This document shows, piece by piece, positions 1 to 6,785 of a DNA stretch of 12,465 bases. The DNA is taken from the NCBI GenBank assembly GCA_030587405.1, contig JAUQZD010000029.1, forward strand, positions 1-12,465. Direction: 5' to 3'. Position 1 is the stretch's first letter. Each line of letters begins with the position of its first letter. The translations under genes and the position numbers were made by a program. Source of the stretch: Candidatus Freyrarchaeum guaymasense (GTDB lineage Archaea; Asgardarchaeota; Jordarchaeia; Jordarchaeales; Freyrarchaeaceae). The notes below the pieces were generated by a model, which saw only the letters and a list, made by a program, of their open reading frames with translations, searched no databases and was not told the origin of the DNA.

Positions 1-2
1 AA

Positions 3-446
3 GACCCTAGGCTTGACAGTGCTAAAGGTTTCCTGGAGCAGGGAGGGTATAAGCTCGTCTCGGAGCTGACACTGGTTGAGCTGGCGAGCGTTATAGGGAG
101 GCGGAGCGATTTCTTGGCAGACCTCTCCAAGAGGCTTGGGGTCGATGAGAGAAAAGCGGCCTTAGCTGTGCTCACATACATAATTAAGAGGTTCAACCTA
201 GTCTACAAGGAGGTCGACTCTTCAAAATTAGTCGGTTTTCACAGGATGTATAGCCCAATGGCGGAGGCAGTTAACTTCTCAAACCTGCTGAGGCTCAAAA
301 CACTAGACCTACTACATGCAGCCTACATGAAAACCCTGAAGGACATGGGGGAGCCGGTGAGCGAGATAGTGACCGTCGATGCAGACTTTAAAAAGGCGGA
401 AAACCTGTTAAAAACCCATCTCGACGTCAGCGTCAGATTGCTATAG
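3..446 (+). CDS. PIN-domain ribonuclease (VapC-like), 5' end outside window
   Basis: The frame is open from the window edge to a TAG stop, giving 147 visible residues. The frame entering the window reads DPRLDSAKGFLEQGG and then SELTLVELASVI, the segment of a PIN domain that carries the second acidic residue. Further on come LKTLDLLHAAYM and IVTVDADF, which match the C-terminal PIN motifs with the remaining metal-binding aspartates. The first strand with the opening catalytic Asp (usually LDTN or similar) must lie upstream, so only about 10-25 residues are missing. PIN proteins are Mg/Mn-dependent endoribonucleases, often the toxin of a VapBC pair; a partner antitoxin would be expected upstream of the window. 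The span between the two motif blocks is long, so this may be a stand-alone PIN nuclease rather than a classic VapC. An internal TTG at 114 could be taken for a start but would discard the first motif. Confidence 0.75.
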   Translation, partial: DPRLDSAKGFLEQGGYKLVSELTLVELASVIGRRSDFLADLSKRLGVDERKAALAVLTYIIKRFNLVYKEVDSSKLVGFHRMYSPMAEAVNFSNLLRLKTLDLLHAAYMKTLKDMGEPVSEIVTVDADFKKAENLLKTHLDVSVRLL

Positions 447-1070
447 CCGGTCTGCCAGAACACGTCCCAAACCCGCCTTCCCCACGAAGCTGTCACCGTG
501 GCCGTAATGAGAGACTTAAAGACTTAAACATAAAAAACAATACACGGTTTTGACGGCGTCTTCGACGGCGTCCCCGGAATCATATGCCTAACAACGGTGA
601 AAACAACCTTCCCAAACGTTGAGAAGCCAGCCAGGGGGAGCAAACAGTCCTTGAAAACCCCCACGAGACACCGCCCGGGATGGTTGAAACACTTCCTGTG
701 TGGTTTGCCGCTGCGCTCATCTCACCATCAGTGGCCAACGTGGAATAAGCCGAAAACAGAAGCTACACATAGACGTTAGCGGTGTTTACCCTTGAATCCC
801 AGAATTGGATCGCTCATCTCACTACTGGGACCCACACGCAAACCTGAAGGTCCTCCCTCCGGCTATTAATGCTCCTGAGCGTTAACAGCAAACACCACTC
901 TGATAGGACCAGCGTCACCCTGTTCCTCCAGTGCTTCTTCTGCCATCACGTATCCGTTCGCCGCGTCCGGCTTTAAAACTCAAAAGTCAAAATGTCCGGC
1001 TCTAGAGGAATCCGTCTCCGTGGCTGTGAGGGATCCCCAAGATGAGAAAAAGGTAGTGTGAATTATGTTT
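447..1070. other. Gene-poor gap of about 620 bp, probably decayed sequence
   Basis: No ORF here has a convincing start, ribosome binding site or family-like sequence. A small AT-rich patch lies at about 520-545. Two short stretches look coding-like but are broken. On the plus strand around 680-750 a frame reads ETLPVWFAAALISPSVANVE and stops. On the minus strand 946 to 866 a 26-codon ORF reads MAEEALEEQGDAGPIRVVFA and onward, but a TGA lies shortly upstream of it. Both could be remnants of lost genes. A run of five T on the minus strand (1051-1047), just past the ATPase stop, could serve as a weak archaeal terminator. Confidence 0.4.
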
Positions 1071-3791
1071 TCAATTCTTGGCAGCTCTGTGTGAAGCCTT
1101 CTTTTTCTTGATGGAGGTCAGGGTTTTCCTCGCCTCCTCCGCTATTAAAACACTGCTGCTGATCAGTATTATGATGAGCCACTCGTGGAGCGATGGTGGG
1201 GTGATGTGGAAGAGCTCTTGGAAGAAGGGAGTGTAGGCTATAGATACGTTTAGGGCAAATGAGAACGCCATCCCTGATGCCAGATACTTGTTTGAGAGCA
1301 ATCCTATTTTGAGTATGGATTTGTCGCTGGATCTCGCGTTTAAAGCGTTGAAAAGTTGGAAGAAAACTATCGTGTAGAAGGCCATTGTTCGGGCTTTAGC
1401 GTATCCGTATATTAGGACTAGCGGCCCTAGGGCTTGGGCGGACCAGTAGTAAACGAGAATGGTTCCTAAAGCCATTATTGAGGATAGGAAAAATATTCGG
1501 TACACTACGCCTCTAGTTACTATTCCTTCCCTGGGTGGCCGGGGTGGCTCTTGGAGCACGCCTAGCTCCTTTGGCTCAACAGCTAATGTCTTGTCGCAGA
1601 CCCCGTCGGTAACCAGGTTTATCCAGAGGATTTGGAGGGGGAGGAAGGGTAGGGAAAAGCCTAGGATGAGGAAGGCGAATAGGACTATGTCTTCAGCTAC
1701 GTTTGTCGTCAAAAGGTAGGTGACCACCTTCCTTATGTTGTTGAAGGCTGTCCTTCCCTCCTCCACTGCCGCAACTATGGAGGCGAAGTTGTCGTCTGCT
1801 AGAACCATGTCTGACGCCTCCTTGGCAATCTGTGTTCCCGCTATCCCCATTGCAATTCCGACATCTGCCTCCTTTAGTGCAGGTGCATCGTTGACACCAT
1901 CCCCCGTCATTGCCACAACGTATCCCCTCTTCTTCAGGGCCCTGACTATCCTCAGCTTGTGACGTGGCTCGGTGCGTGCGAAGACGTTAACGGACTCCAC
2001 CAGCTCCTCCAGCTCCTCATCTGAGACCTCATCCAGTGCCACCCCGTCAAGAACGGGGGCATCCCCGCCGACTATTCCAACCTTTTCCGCTATAGCTCTT
2101 GCAGTATCCTTGTGGTCTCCTGTTATCATGACCACTCTGATTCCTGCACGCTTACACTTCTCGACAGCCTCTATGGCTTCCCTTCTTGGAGGGTCGGATA
2201 TCCCGACCAGTCCTAAGAAAATTAGGTTCTCGCCACACGTGCCCTCAGCCAACTTGTAGTCTGAACCTGAAATCCTGTAGGCGCAAGCCAACACCCTGTA
2301 CCCCCTAGAGGCAAACTCCTGCCCTGCCTCAAGCACCTTCCTACGCATTTCCCCCGTCAACTCGACGGCTTCACCGTTAATGTAGATCTCGTTGCAGACG
2401 CGTATTATCCTTTCAGGAGCACCCTTAGTGAATATTCCATGCATCCCGTCTGAAAACCTGTGGGCTGTCGCCATGCACGCCCGCTCAGACTCGAAGGGAA
2501 CCTCATCTATTCGTGGAGCTTGGCTCTCCTCCTCTTCCTTGCTTATCCCCGCCTTGGCCGCAGCCACCACGAGTGCGCCCTCCGTCGGGTCTCCGACTAC
2601 ACGGTATTTTCCGTCTTCAAGGACCAGGCGTGCATCGCTGGATAGCACCATGGTTTTCAGGAGCAGTTGGAGGTGGGGGTGCTCCCTGGGGTTGATGGCT
2701 TCACCGTTCCTGAGAAATTCTCCCTCCGGCACATACCCCTCACCAGTCACTTCCAGAATCTCGCCGTTAAGGTAAATGGCCTCCACTACCATCGCGTTCC
2801 TTGTTAGCGTTCCGGTCTTGTCCGTGCAGATTACCATCGCTGAGCCTAAGGTTTCCACTGCCTGCAGCCTACGTATAAGCGCGTTCCGCTTCGCCATCAC
2901 CCTCATGCCGACCACGAGGGTTAAAGTTATGACCGCAATGAGTCCTTCGGGGATGCTCGAAATGGCCGAGGCTAACGCGAACAAGACCGCGTCATAGGTC
3001 GAAACACCCCTCAATAAGGCTAAAAGTCCTTGGGTGGCGGCGAAAATCACAGCTATGACGGCAAGGTACACTGCCAAGCCTGAAACCTTCCTTTGCAGGG
3101 GTGTTACCTCCACTCCAGCCTCCGAAACCTCCTTAGCGATCCTTCCAATCTCGGTGTTCATGCCTGTAGCTACAACAACCCCAGCTCCTCTGCCTCCAGT
3201 AACCGTGGTTCCAGCGTAAAGCATGTTTCGCCTGTCAGCGAGGGGCACGTCCTCACCCACCGGGTCCACGATCTTCTCTTCCGATCCCGGTTCACCTGTA
3301 AGCATCGACTCCTCCACCCGTAGCCTCACCGCCGTGAGGACGCGCATGTCCGCAGGGACAATGTCCCCCGCGGCTAAAACCACCATGTCCCCTAGAACAA
3401 GGCTTTCAGCATCCACAACCCGTGTCCTACCACCCCTAACCACGGTTGCCCTAGGGGCAGACAGCTGCTTAAGGGCTTCAAGAGCCTTCTCGGAGCGGTA
3501 CTCCTGAGCGAAGCTCAGGGTGGCGTTCATGAAAATTATAGTCAATATTACCGCTGCGTCGATATAATGTCCTCCAATGATCGAGATGGACGCGGCAACA
3601 GCCAGTATGTAGTTTAAGGCGTTGCGAAACTGCTTAAAAAACATTTTAAGGGCGGAGGGCCTCCTTAGACCGCTTATCCTGTTAGGTCCGTAAAGTTTCA
3701 GCCTTCTAGAAGCTTCCTCATCGCTCAACCCATGAGGGCTCGTCTTCAAGAGAGTCATAACTTCCTCCGAAGGCAGAGCATGCCAGCTCAA
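1071..3791 (-). CDS. Cation-translocating P-type ATPase (P2, Ca2+-ATPase-like)
   Basis: The 906-aa protein has the full P2-type layout and the usual length. It has an N-terminal cytoplasmic segment with WHALPSEEV; M1-M2 about 58-95; an actuator domain with TGE at 165-167; M3-M4 about 240-293 with PEGL at 281-284; phosphorylated D324 in DKTGTLT; KGAPE at 456-460 in the nucleotide domain; TGD at 558-560 and TGDGVNDAP at 629-637; and M5-M10 from about 690 to 885, ending in a lysine-rich tail. Against SERCA, site II ligands are kept (E282 in M4, N725 and D729 in M6), as are M5 N697 and E700. The M8 acid of site I is replaced by Q812, so one ion per cycle, as in Golgi PMR1-type pumps, is plausible. 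It should pump Ca2+ or Mn2+ out of the cytoplasm; the ion is inferred. The TTG start keeps the conserved WHAL segment. An ATG at 3758 has a better GGAGG but would lose it. It appears monocistronic. Confidence 0.93.
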   Translation of the reverse strand: MSWHALPSEEVMTLLKTSPHGLSDEEASRRLKLYGPNRISGLRRPSALKMFFKQFRNALNYILAVAASISIIGGHYIDAAVILTIIFMNATLSFAQEYRSEKALEALKQLSAPRATVVRGGRTRVVDAESLVLGDMVVLAAGDIVPADMRVLTAVRLRVEESMLTGEPGSEEKIVDPVGEDVPLADRRNMLYAGTTVTGGRGAGVVVATGMNTEIGRIAKEVSEAGVEVTPLQRKVSGLAVYLAVIAVIFAATQGLLALLRGVSTYDAVLFALASAISSIPEGLIAVITLTLVVGMRVMAKRNALIRRLQAVETLGSAMVICTDKTGTLTRNAMVVEAIYLNGEILEVTGEGYVPEGEFLRNGEAINPREHPHLQLLLKTMVLSSDARLVLEDGKYRVVGDPTEGALVVAAAKAGISKEEEESQAPRIDEVPFESERACMATAHRFSDGMHGIFTKGAPERIIRVCNEIYINGEAVELTGEMRRKVLEAGQEFASRGYRVLACAYRISGSDYKLAEGTCGENLIFLGLVGISDPPRREAIEAVEKCKRAGIRVVMITGDHKDTARAIAEKVGIVGGDAPVLDGVALDEVSDEELEELVESVNVFARTEPRHKLRIVRALKKRGYVVAMTGDGVNDAPALKEADVGIAMGIAGTQIAKEASDMVLADDNFASIVAAVEEGRTAFNNIRKVVTYLLTTNVAEDIVLFAFLILGFSLPFLPLQILWINLVTDGVCDKTLAVEPKELGVLQEPPRPPREGIVTRGVVYRIFFLSSIMALGTILVYYWSAQALGPLVLIYGYAKARTMAFYTIVFFQLFNALNARSSDKSILKIGLLSNKYLASGMAFSFALNVSIAYTPFFQELFHITPPSLHEWLIIILISSSVLIAEEARKTLTSIKKKKASHRAAKN

Positions 3792-3867
3792 AACCTCACC
3801 ATCTACCTGAAACCCCTCCTATCCATCAGAAGAGCAGGTGACAGTACAAACAGAGGAAAGAAACCTC

Positions 3868-3875
3868 TTTATAAA
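3868..3875 (-). promoter_or_regulatory. TATA box of the ATPase gene
   Basis: TTTATAAA is preceded on the minus strand by a purine/A-rich element (GAAAAA) resembling an archaeal BRE. It predicts a transcript start near 3845, about 55 nt before the ATPase start. The box is nearly palindromic, so it could also fire rightward into the decayed region. An inverted repeat, AGAGG-N7-CCTCT at 3852-3868, abuts it on the downstream side and is well placed for a repressor. Confidence 0.55.
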
Positions 3876-4106
3876 TTTTTCAAGCCACATTAAAAGAGCT
3901 TTCCCGGGCTGCGGGCCCCAATTGACCGTCTTTCCAGCGTTTTCGATCGCAGGTTGTATTCGTTCTATTCCTTCTCCTCCGGGCTTCCAGCCTGCTGGTG
4001 TAATTCCCGGTTCCTCGGGCAAACCTGAAAGCTTGGAGCTGCCTGGAGGACTCCTCCAAGTTTCCGCCAACTGTAGCGTTCAGCACCTCGCAGCCTCGAA
4101 GAGTAG

Positions 4107-4348
4107 CGTCAGGTCGATTACGAACCTGCTGTTTCATCCCTTTCACCCCCCTTTAGGGCGCTCTGCGAGGATGTTCTCCTGACGTTCCACGCCCCCAGGA
4201 GGGGTGACGGGTTCGCCGACTTCGTTGGGAGCTTGGGGTTGAGAGGGGGGCTTGGGCTTTCAGGAGGCTCTACGACTTGAGGAAGAAAGCTGATTATGGC
4301 GGGGAGGGTGCTGGTGGGGGGCAAGGAGAGCGTTTGAAATCTACATGA
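4107..4348 (+). pseudogene. Decayed HEPN-domain gene remnant (tentative)
   Basis: Two overlapping plus-strand frames together read like the core of a HEPN-domain protein, the small helical RNase or toxin family often paired with MNT antitoxins. The first frame (4107 to about 4255) gives FRALCEDVLLTFHAPRRGDG followed by FADFVGSLGL, then loses the pattern. The second frame (from 4208, after a TGA) gives ELGVERGAWAFRRLYDLRKK followed by ADYGGE, which resembles the common C-terminal HEPN signature of aromatic-x-LR-x-KADY. It ends at a TGA without the usual final helix. There is no start codon with a binding site, and at least one frameshift lies at about 4205-4255. The flanking sequence 3876-4106 and 4349-4434 shows nothing I can name. 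The family assignment rests on short motif similarity only. Confidence 0.35.
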
Positions 4349-4434
4349 GGCGAGGATGCTTTGGGGGGCTTCGGAGCGATGATTAGCACTAACGTGGGTG
4401 GCTGACGGCGCGTTGGAGCGTTTTTGTGCTGGCT

Positions 4435-5436
4435 TTAGACGATTTTTAGGCTGAAGTCTATTTTTCCGTATCCTGCCGTTGCTAGTTTTCCTACGTGCAT
4501 GTATCTTCCAAGCGTTAGGAGGGTTAGGGCTTCGACGGCGTCCTCGTGCCTCCAGAACCGGCTTGGAATCCTGTAGGTTGCCGTGCCGCTGTGGAACGGG
4601 CCGTAGTGCTCCCATCTAAGCCTCTCAATGGAGAACTTCGAGGAAAACGTTGGTTGCAGGCTTAGATGGCTGGTTTCAATGAGGGACGCCGCCTCTATTA
4701 TCGACTTCGCCTTCTCAGGGCTGAGCGGCTGCCACTCGTCGACATGGTACTCTGCTGTGATGCTGTAGCGCCTCGCAAGGTTCCTGATGAGCACGTGGAA
4801 GTCGAAGTCAGCCGCTCTCCCGTTGTGAACCAGCCTGGTTGGCGTTTCAAAGTTCACTATTATGAATCTTGGCTCGGCTGCAGCCACCCTCTCAGCGACG
4901 CCTCTAATGTCGTCAAGGCTAATCACTGCACCCCTCTTCTCCCTGTAAACGTACTCGCGCCCATTGCATATGGTTTCCTCCACACCCCTAATGTCGTTAA
5001 CCACCCTTACAGTTAAAATCTTGAATCTCCTCCTCTCGTTCTTGGCTCTATCCCTCCCGATCCCCAGCTTCCCCATCTCGACCAGAGTGAATATGTAGAT
5101 TGCCTCATGCCTCAAAGCCACGTCGCCTATAAGGTTTAAGGCAAACCTGAAACGCCTCCTGTTCAGCATCTCGATGGGGTCCAGGGTGAAGGGGCGGGTT
5201 ATATCCCTCAACCCCCTCCCAATCCTCGCGTCCGCCTTAACGTCAGGCCTCGTCTCGAAAGTCAAGTAGTAGAGGCACCCCCCTCTAACGCCGCAACCAT
5301 CACAGGAACGCCTGGGAAAGCCGCATGAAATCCTCCTCAAAACATAGCCGAAAACCCCTCTAAGAGCCGTTCCAGTCCACTCCGGAACCGAGAAGTCATC
5401 AACAAACTCGCAGTCAACAACAAGCCTCAAAATCAC
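4435..5436 (-). CDS. cas6: CRISPR precursor-RNA endoribonuclease Cas6
   Basis: This protein (333 aa from the chosen start) would bind and cut the repeat in CRISPR precursor RNA to give guide RNAs for the Cmr complex. The N-terminal RAMP fold opens with a beta strand (ILRLVVDCEF) and the phrase GTALRGVFGYVLRRISC. It is followed by a four-cysteine cluster at C38, C45, C48 and C54 that is typical of the larger archaeal Cas6 subgroup and may bind zinc. Then come PFTLDP, a long second ferredoxin-like domain, and a C-terminal glycine loop HVGKLATAGYGKI at about 314-326. I prefer GTG at 5436 because GGAGG sits 7 nt upstream and the protein then begins directly at the first RAMP strand. GTG at 5472 in the same frame would add 12 residues and has only a weak site. 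It is the last gene of the leftward operon, 44 nt after the preceding stop. The catalytic histidine cannot be fixed by eye. Confidence 0.85.
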   Translation of the reverse strand: MILRLVVDCEFVDDFSVPEWTGTALRGVFGYVLRRISCGFPRRSCDGCGVRGGCLYYLTFETRPDVKADARIGRGLRDITRPFTLDPIEMLNRRRFRFALNLIGDVALRHEAIYIFTLVEMGKLGIGRDRAKNERRRFKILTVRVVNDIRGVEETICNGREYVYREKRGAVISLDDIRGVAERVAAAEPRFIIVNFETPTRLVHNGRAADFDFHVLIRNLARRYSITAEYHVDEWQPLSPEKAKSIIEAASLIETSHLSLQPTFSSKFSIERLRWEHYGPFHSGTATYRIPSRFWRHEDAVEALTLLTLGRYMHVGKLATAGYGKIDFSLKIV

Positions 5437-5480
5437 GGCAACCCCTCCAGCTAAGGATGATACCTCCCACACTCACCCAC

Positions 5481-5822
5481 TCAACACCCATAAACCAAAG
5501 AACACCTCACCCCCAGCCCACCCCCTCCACATCCCAAAACTAACCCCTCCAAACCCTCCAACCCCTCCTCATCCCTCCTATAAGACGGCTCCAGCACCAG
5601 CATCTCTCCCCTAGAAACAGCACCCTCGTCTACGCTCACCATGCGTCTTTCCACAAGCCCCGGAATAAAACGCCTGGCAGCCCCCAACCCTCTAAGAGAC
5701 GCCTCGAGACGGGCAATGTTAACAGGCCCAAACTCCAGCCCACTCAACCTACTTATAATCTCCCCGATTCGAAGCGAGGAGGAAGGCAGCTCATACCACC
5801 TGCTCAAGTCCACCATCACCAT
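5481..5822 (-). CDS. Unrecognised 113-aa protein, second gene of the cas6 operon
   Basis: I do not recognise this family. The ATG lies 4 nt after the stop of the preceding gene. Its GGAGGGGG site (minus strand 5837-5830) runs through that gene's last sense codons up to its stop, so the two are almost certainly translationally coupled. The protein starts MVMVDLSRWYELPSSSLRIG, has a soluble, probably helical middle rich in Leu and Arg, then SYRRDEEGLEGLEGLVLG. It ends with a glycine and cysteine-rich tail (GCGGGGLGVRCSLVYGC). That tail loosely recalls the Gly-rich loop ending RAMP proteins, so together with its neighbour it could be a divergent or split RAMP; this is inference. A longer reading of the same frame up to 6053 exists but is arginine-rich, overlaps the neighbour antisense-style and looks like a shadow. 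Confidence 0.6.
   Translation of the reverse strand: MVMVDLSRWYELPSSSLRIGEIISRLSGLEFGPVNIARLEASLRGLGAARRFIPGLVERRMVSVDEGAVSRGEMLVLEPSYRRDEEGLEGLEGLVLGCGGGGLGVRCSLVYGC
5541..5567 (-). repeat. Three tandem 9-bp units inside the 113-aa gene
   Basis: On the minus strand the units are GAGGGGTTG, GAGGGTTTG and GAGGGGTTA, encoding Glu-Gly-Leu three times. This looks like recent slippage in a G/T-rich stretch and may vary in copy number between strains. Confidence 0.8.
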
Positions 5823-5826
5823 GCCC

Positions 5827-6366
5827 TTACCCCCTCCAAGTAGGGTGAAGCACTTGAAGCACCACACCCTCCCGGAAAACGTAACAGTATCTTGTGGGAG
5901 CCGCCGTGAAGCAACCCGGGATAGGGAGCGACCCATTAATCTGGTTGCCCCCCTTAACCATGTCAGCCCACACCTCATGCGACGCAGAGGACACAACGAG
6001 CGGATACGCCTTCGAAAAACAGCCCTCAAAGTCCACGCGGTCAACCTCAACAAAGCAAAAATCAGGCCACCTAGAAACCTTCAAGTCCAAGAAAAGCAAG
6101 GAAAGATAGGCGGCAATCACCTCAGGAACAGGCCGCCTCCTCACCCCACACCTCCCACCCTCATACCTAGCCTCAACACCCCCCGCCACCACCCCACACG
6201 TGAAAGCCACCACCTCCAGCCTCCCCCCACCATCACCAACACAACCCGAAAACCCGAAGAAACCCATCACAACAGGATCTCCCTCCTCCCCCCTAAGGGC
6301 AAGGTAAACGTAACCCAACGGAAACGGCAACCAGCCAACCTGAAGCCCACCCACATGATAAACCAT
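5827..6366 (-). CDS. Unrecognised 179-aa protein, first gene of the cas6 operon
   Basis: I cannot place this protein in a family. The ATG at 6366 is chosen because GGAGGT (6378-6373) sits 6 nt upstream. A GTG at 6384 in the same frame would put that site inside the gene. The protein begins MVYHVGGLQVGWLPFPLGYV and has an alternating hydrophobic N-terminal half with many Gly and Val, suggesting a beta-rich fold. It continues with a charged turn (CGVRRRPVPEV), a probable helix (IAAYLSLLFLDLK), and an aromatic C-terminal part with GCFTAAPTRYCYVFREG. It has no clear signal peptide and the hydrophobic stretches look too short for membrane helices. Its promoter, strong binding site and coupling to the next gene show it is expressed with cas6. 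A role as type III accessory protein, such as effector, ring nuclease or assembly factor, is inference from position only. Confidence 0.6.
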   Translation of the reverse strand: MVYHVGGLQVGWLPFPLGYVYLALRGEEGDPVVMGFFGFSGCVGDGGGRLEVVAFTCGVVAGGVEARYEGGRCGVRRRPVPEVIAAYLSLLFLDLKVSRWPDFCFVEVDRVDFEGCFSKAYPLVVSSASHEVWADMVKGGNQINGSLPIPGCFTAAPTRYCYVFREGVVLQVLHPTWRG

Positions 6367-6399
6367 CCCTCTACCTCCCTGCACAAAATAGAAAAAATA

Positions 6400-6409
6400 A
6401 GATAAAAAA
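6400..6409 (-). promoter_or_regulatory. TATA-like promoter of the leftward (cas6) operon
   Basis: On the minus strand an AT-rich block contains TTTTTTATCT. A start about 25 nt downstream would be near 6380, giving a leader of about 14 nt that contains the GGAGGT of the first gene. The block is the only strongly AT-rich patch between the gene and the repeats. Confidence 0.4.
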
Positions 6410-6419
6410 TTTTCTCAAC

Positions 6420-6678
6420 TAGCGCATTTCACCCCCATCTGCCCCTAATCTTTCAGATAACCTACCTCCGCCATCCATACAAGCCCCACTAGAAAAGTAC
6501 AACACCCACCCGTCGCTTGCACATAAAGGTATGAAGCACACGCCAGCCCAGTCCTCACTACCATAACAGTAAACCCCCCAGCCACCCCCTAAACCCAACC
6601 CCAGACAGCTCAACACCACTCAACACCCTGAAAATATTCTGAACCCTAGAACCCCCCGGCCACCACACGATAACATTC
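6420..6678. other. Intergenic stretch between the cas6 operon promoter and the CRISPR repeats
   Basis: No gene is supported. The stretch keeps the strong C/A bias on the plus strand (G/T on the minus) seen in the neighbouring genes. A 66-codon minus-strand ORF (6619 to 6419, GTG start) has similar codon composition but a weak ribosome site and no recognisable motif. It also holds no further copy of the 28-bp repeat. It would be the trailer side of the mini-array. Confidence 0.4.
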
Positions 6679-6706
6679 CCCTTTTCATCGGGATTTGTTT
6701 GTTGAC
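6679..6706 (-). repeat. CRISPR repeat copy, leader-distal
   Basis: This copy is identical over 28 bp to the one at 6758-6785. Its 3' end on the minus strand differs (GGGGAATGTTATCG instead of GGGAACGGCAAC), which fits the degeneration usual in a terminal repeat. Confidence 0.8.
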
Positions 6707-6757
6707 AAGCAAAGAAGTACGGTGTCGGCAAGGTGAAGGGGCTACTTAGTTGCCGTT

Positions 6758-6785
6758 CCCTTTTCATCGGGATTTGTTTGTTGAC
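6758..6785 (-). repeat. CRISPR repeat copy, leader-proximal
   Basis: This is the second identical 28-bp copy. It directly abuts the A-rich leader tract. Its likely extension on the minus strand is GGGAACGGCAAC, which would supply the 8-nt 5' tag of the guide RNA after Cas6 cleavage. Confidence 0.8.

Larger units (their letters stand above)
6679..6785 (-). CRISPR. Minimal CRISPR array: two repeats, one spacer
   Basis: Two identical 28-bp direct repeats flank one unique stretch of 51 bp between the divergent cas6 and cmr operons. On the minus strand the repeat reads GTCAACAAACAAATCCC followed by GATGAAAAGGG. It can form a short hairpin with TCCC pairing with GGGA, as archaeal repeats often do. 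Past the 28 bp both copies continue with GAA after one indel, so the true repeat may reach 30-37 nt; the copy at 6758-6785 would be the intact one and the distal copy the worn terminal repeat. With a 37-nt repeat the spacer would be about 42 nt, a normal type III length. The orientation is inferred from the A-rich leader on the right. The array is too short for standard CRISPR finders that require three repeats. Confidence 0.6.

Noticed and set aside
541..570. Short direct repeat GACGGCGTC twice
   Set aside because: It is only 9 bp in two copies with no further units, likely chance in GC-rich sequence.
3838..4182. Plus-strand 114-codon ORF downstream of a TATA-like box
   Set aside because: It has a Ser/Pro-rich sequence with no family resemblance and no ribosome binding site; the TATA box is better used by the ATPase on the other strand.
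4118..4615. Minus-strand 165-codon ORF overlapping the cas6 end
   Set aside because: It is Pro/Ser/Arg-rich, in a different frame over cas6 and antisense to the HEPN-like remnant, with no recognisable domain.
5827..6053. Frameshift joining the 179-aa and 113-aa frames into one protein
   Set aside because: The overlapping part of the second frame is arginine-rich and shadow-like. An ATG with its own GGAGGGGG lies right after the first stop, so two coupled genes explain the sequence better.
5641..6405. Plus-strand 254-codon ORF antisense to the unknown gene pair
   Set aside because: Its His/Pro/Thr-rich composition is what the C/A-rich complement of G/T-rich genes produces; no start signal or motif.
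6558..6767. Minus-strand 69-codon ORF
   Set aside because: It crosses a repeat and the whole spacer, and its start falls in the other repeat unit's flank.
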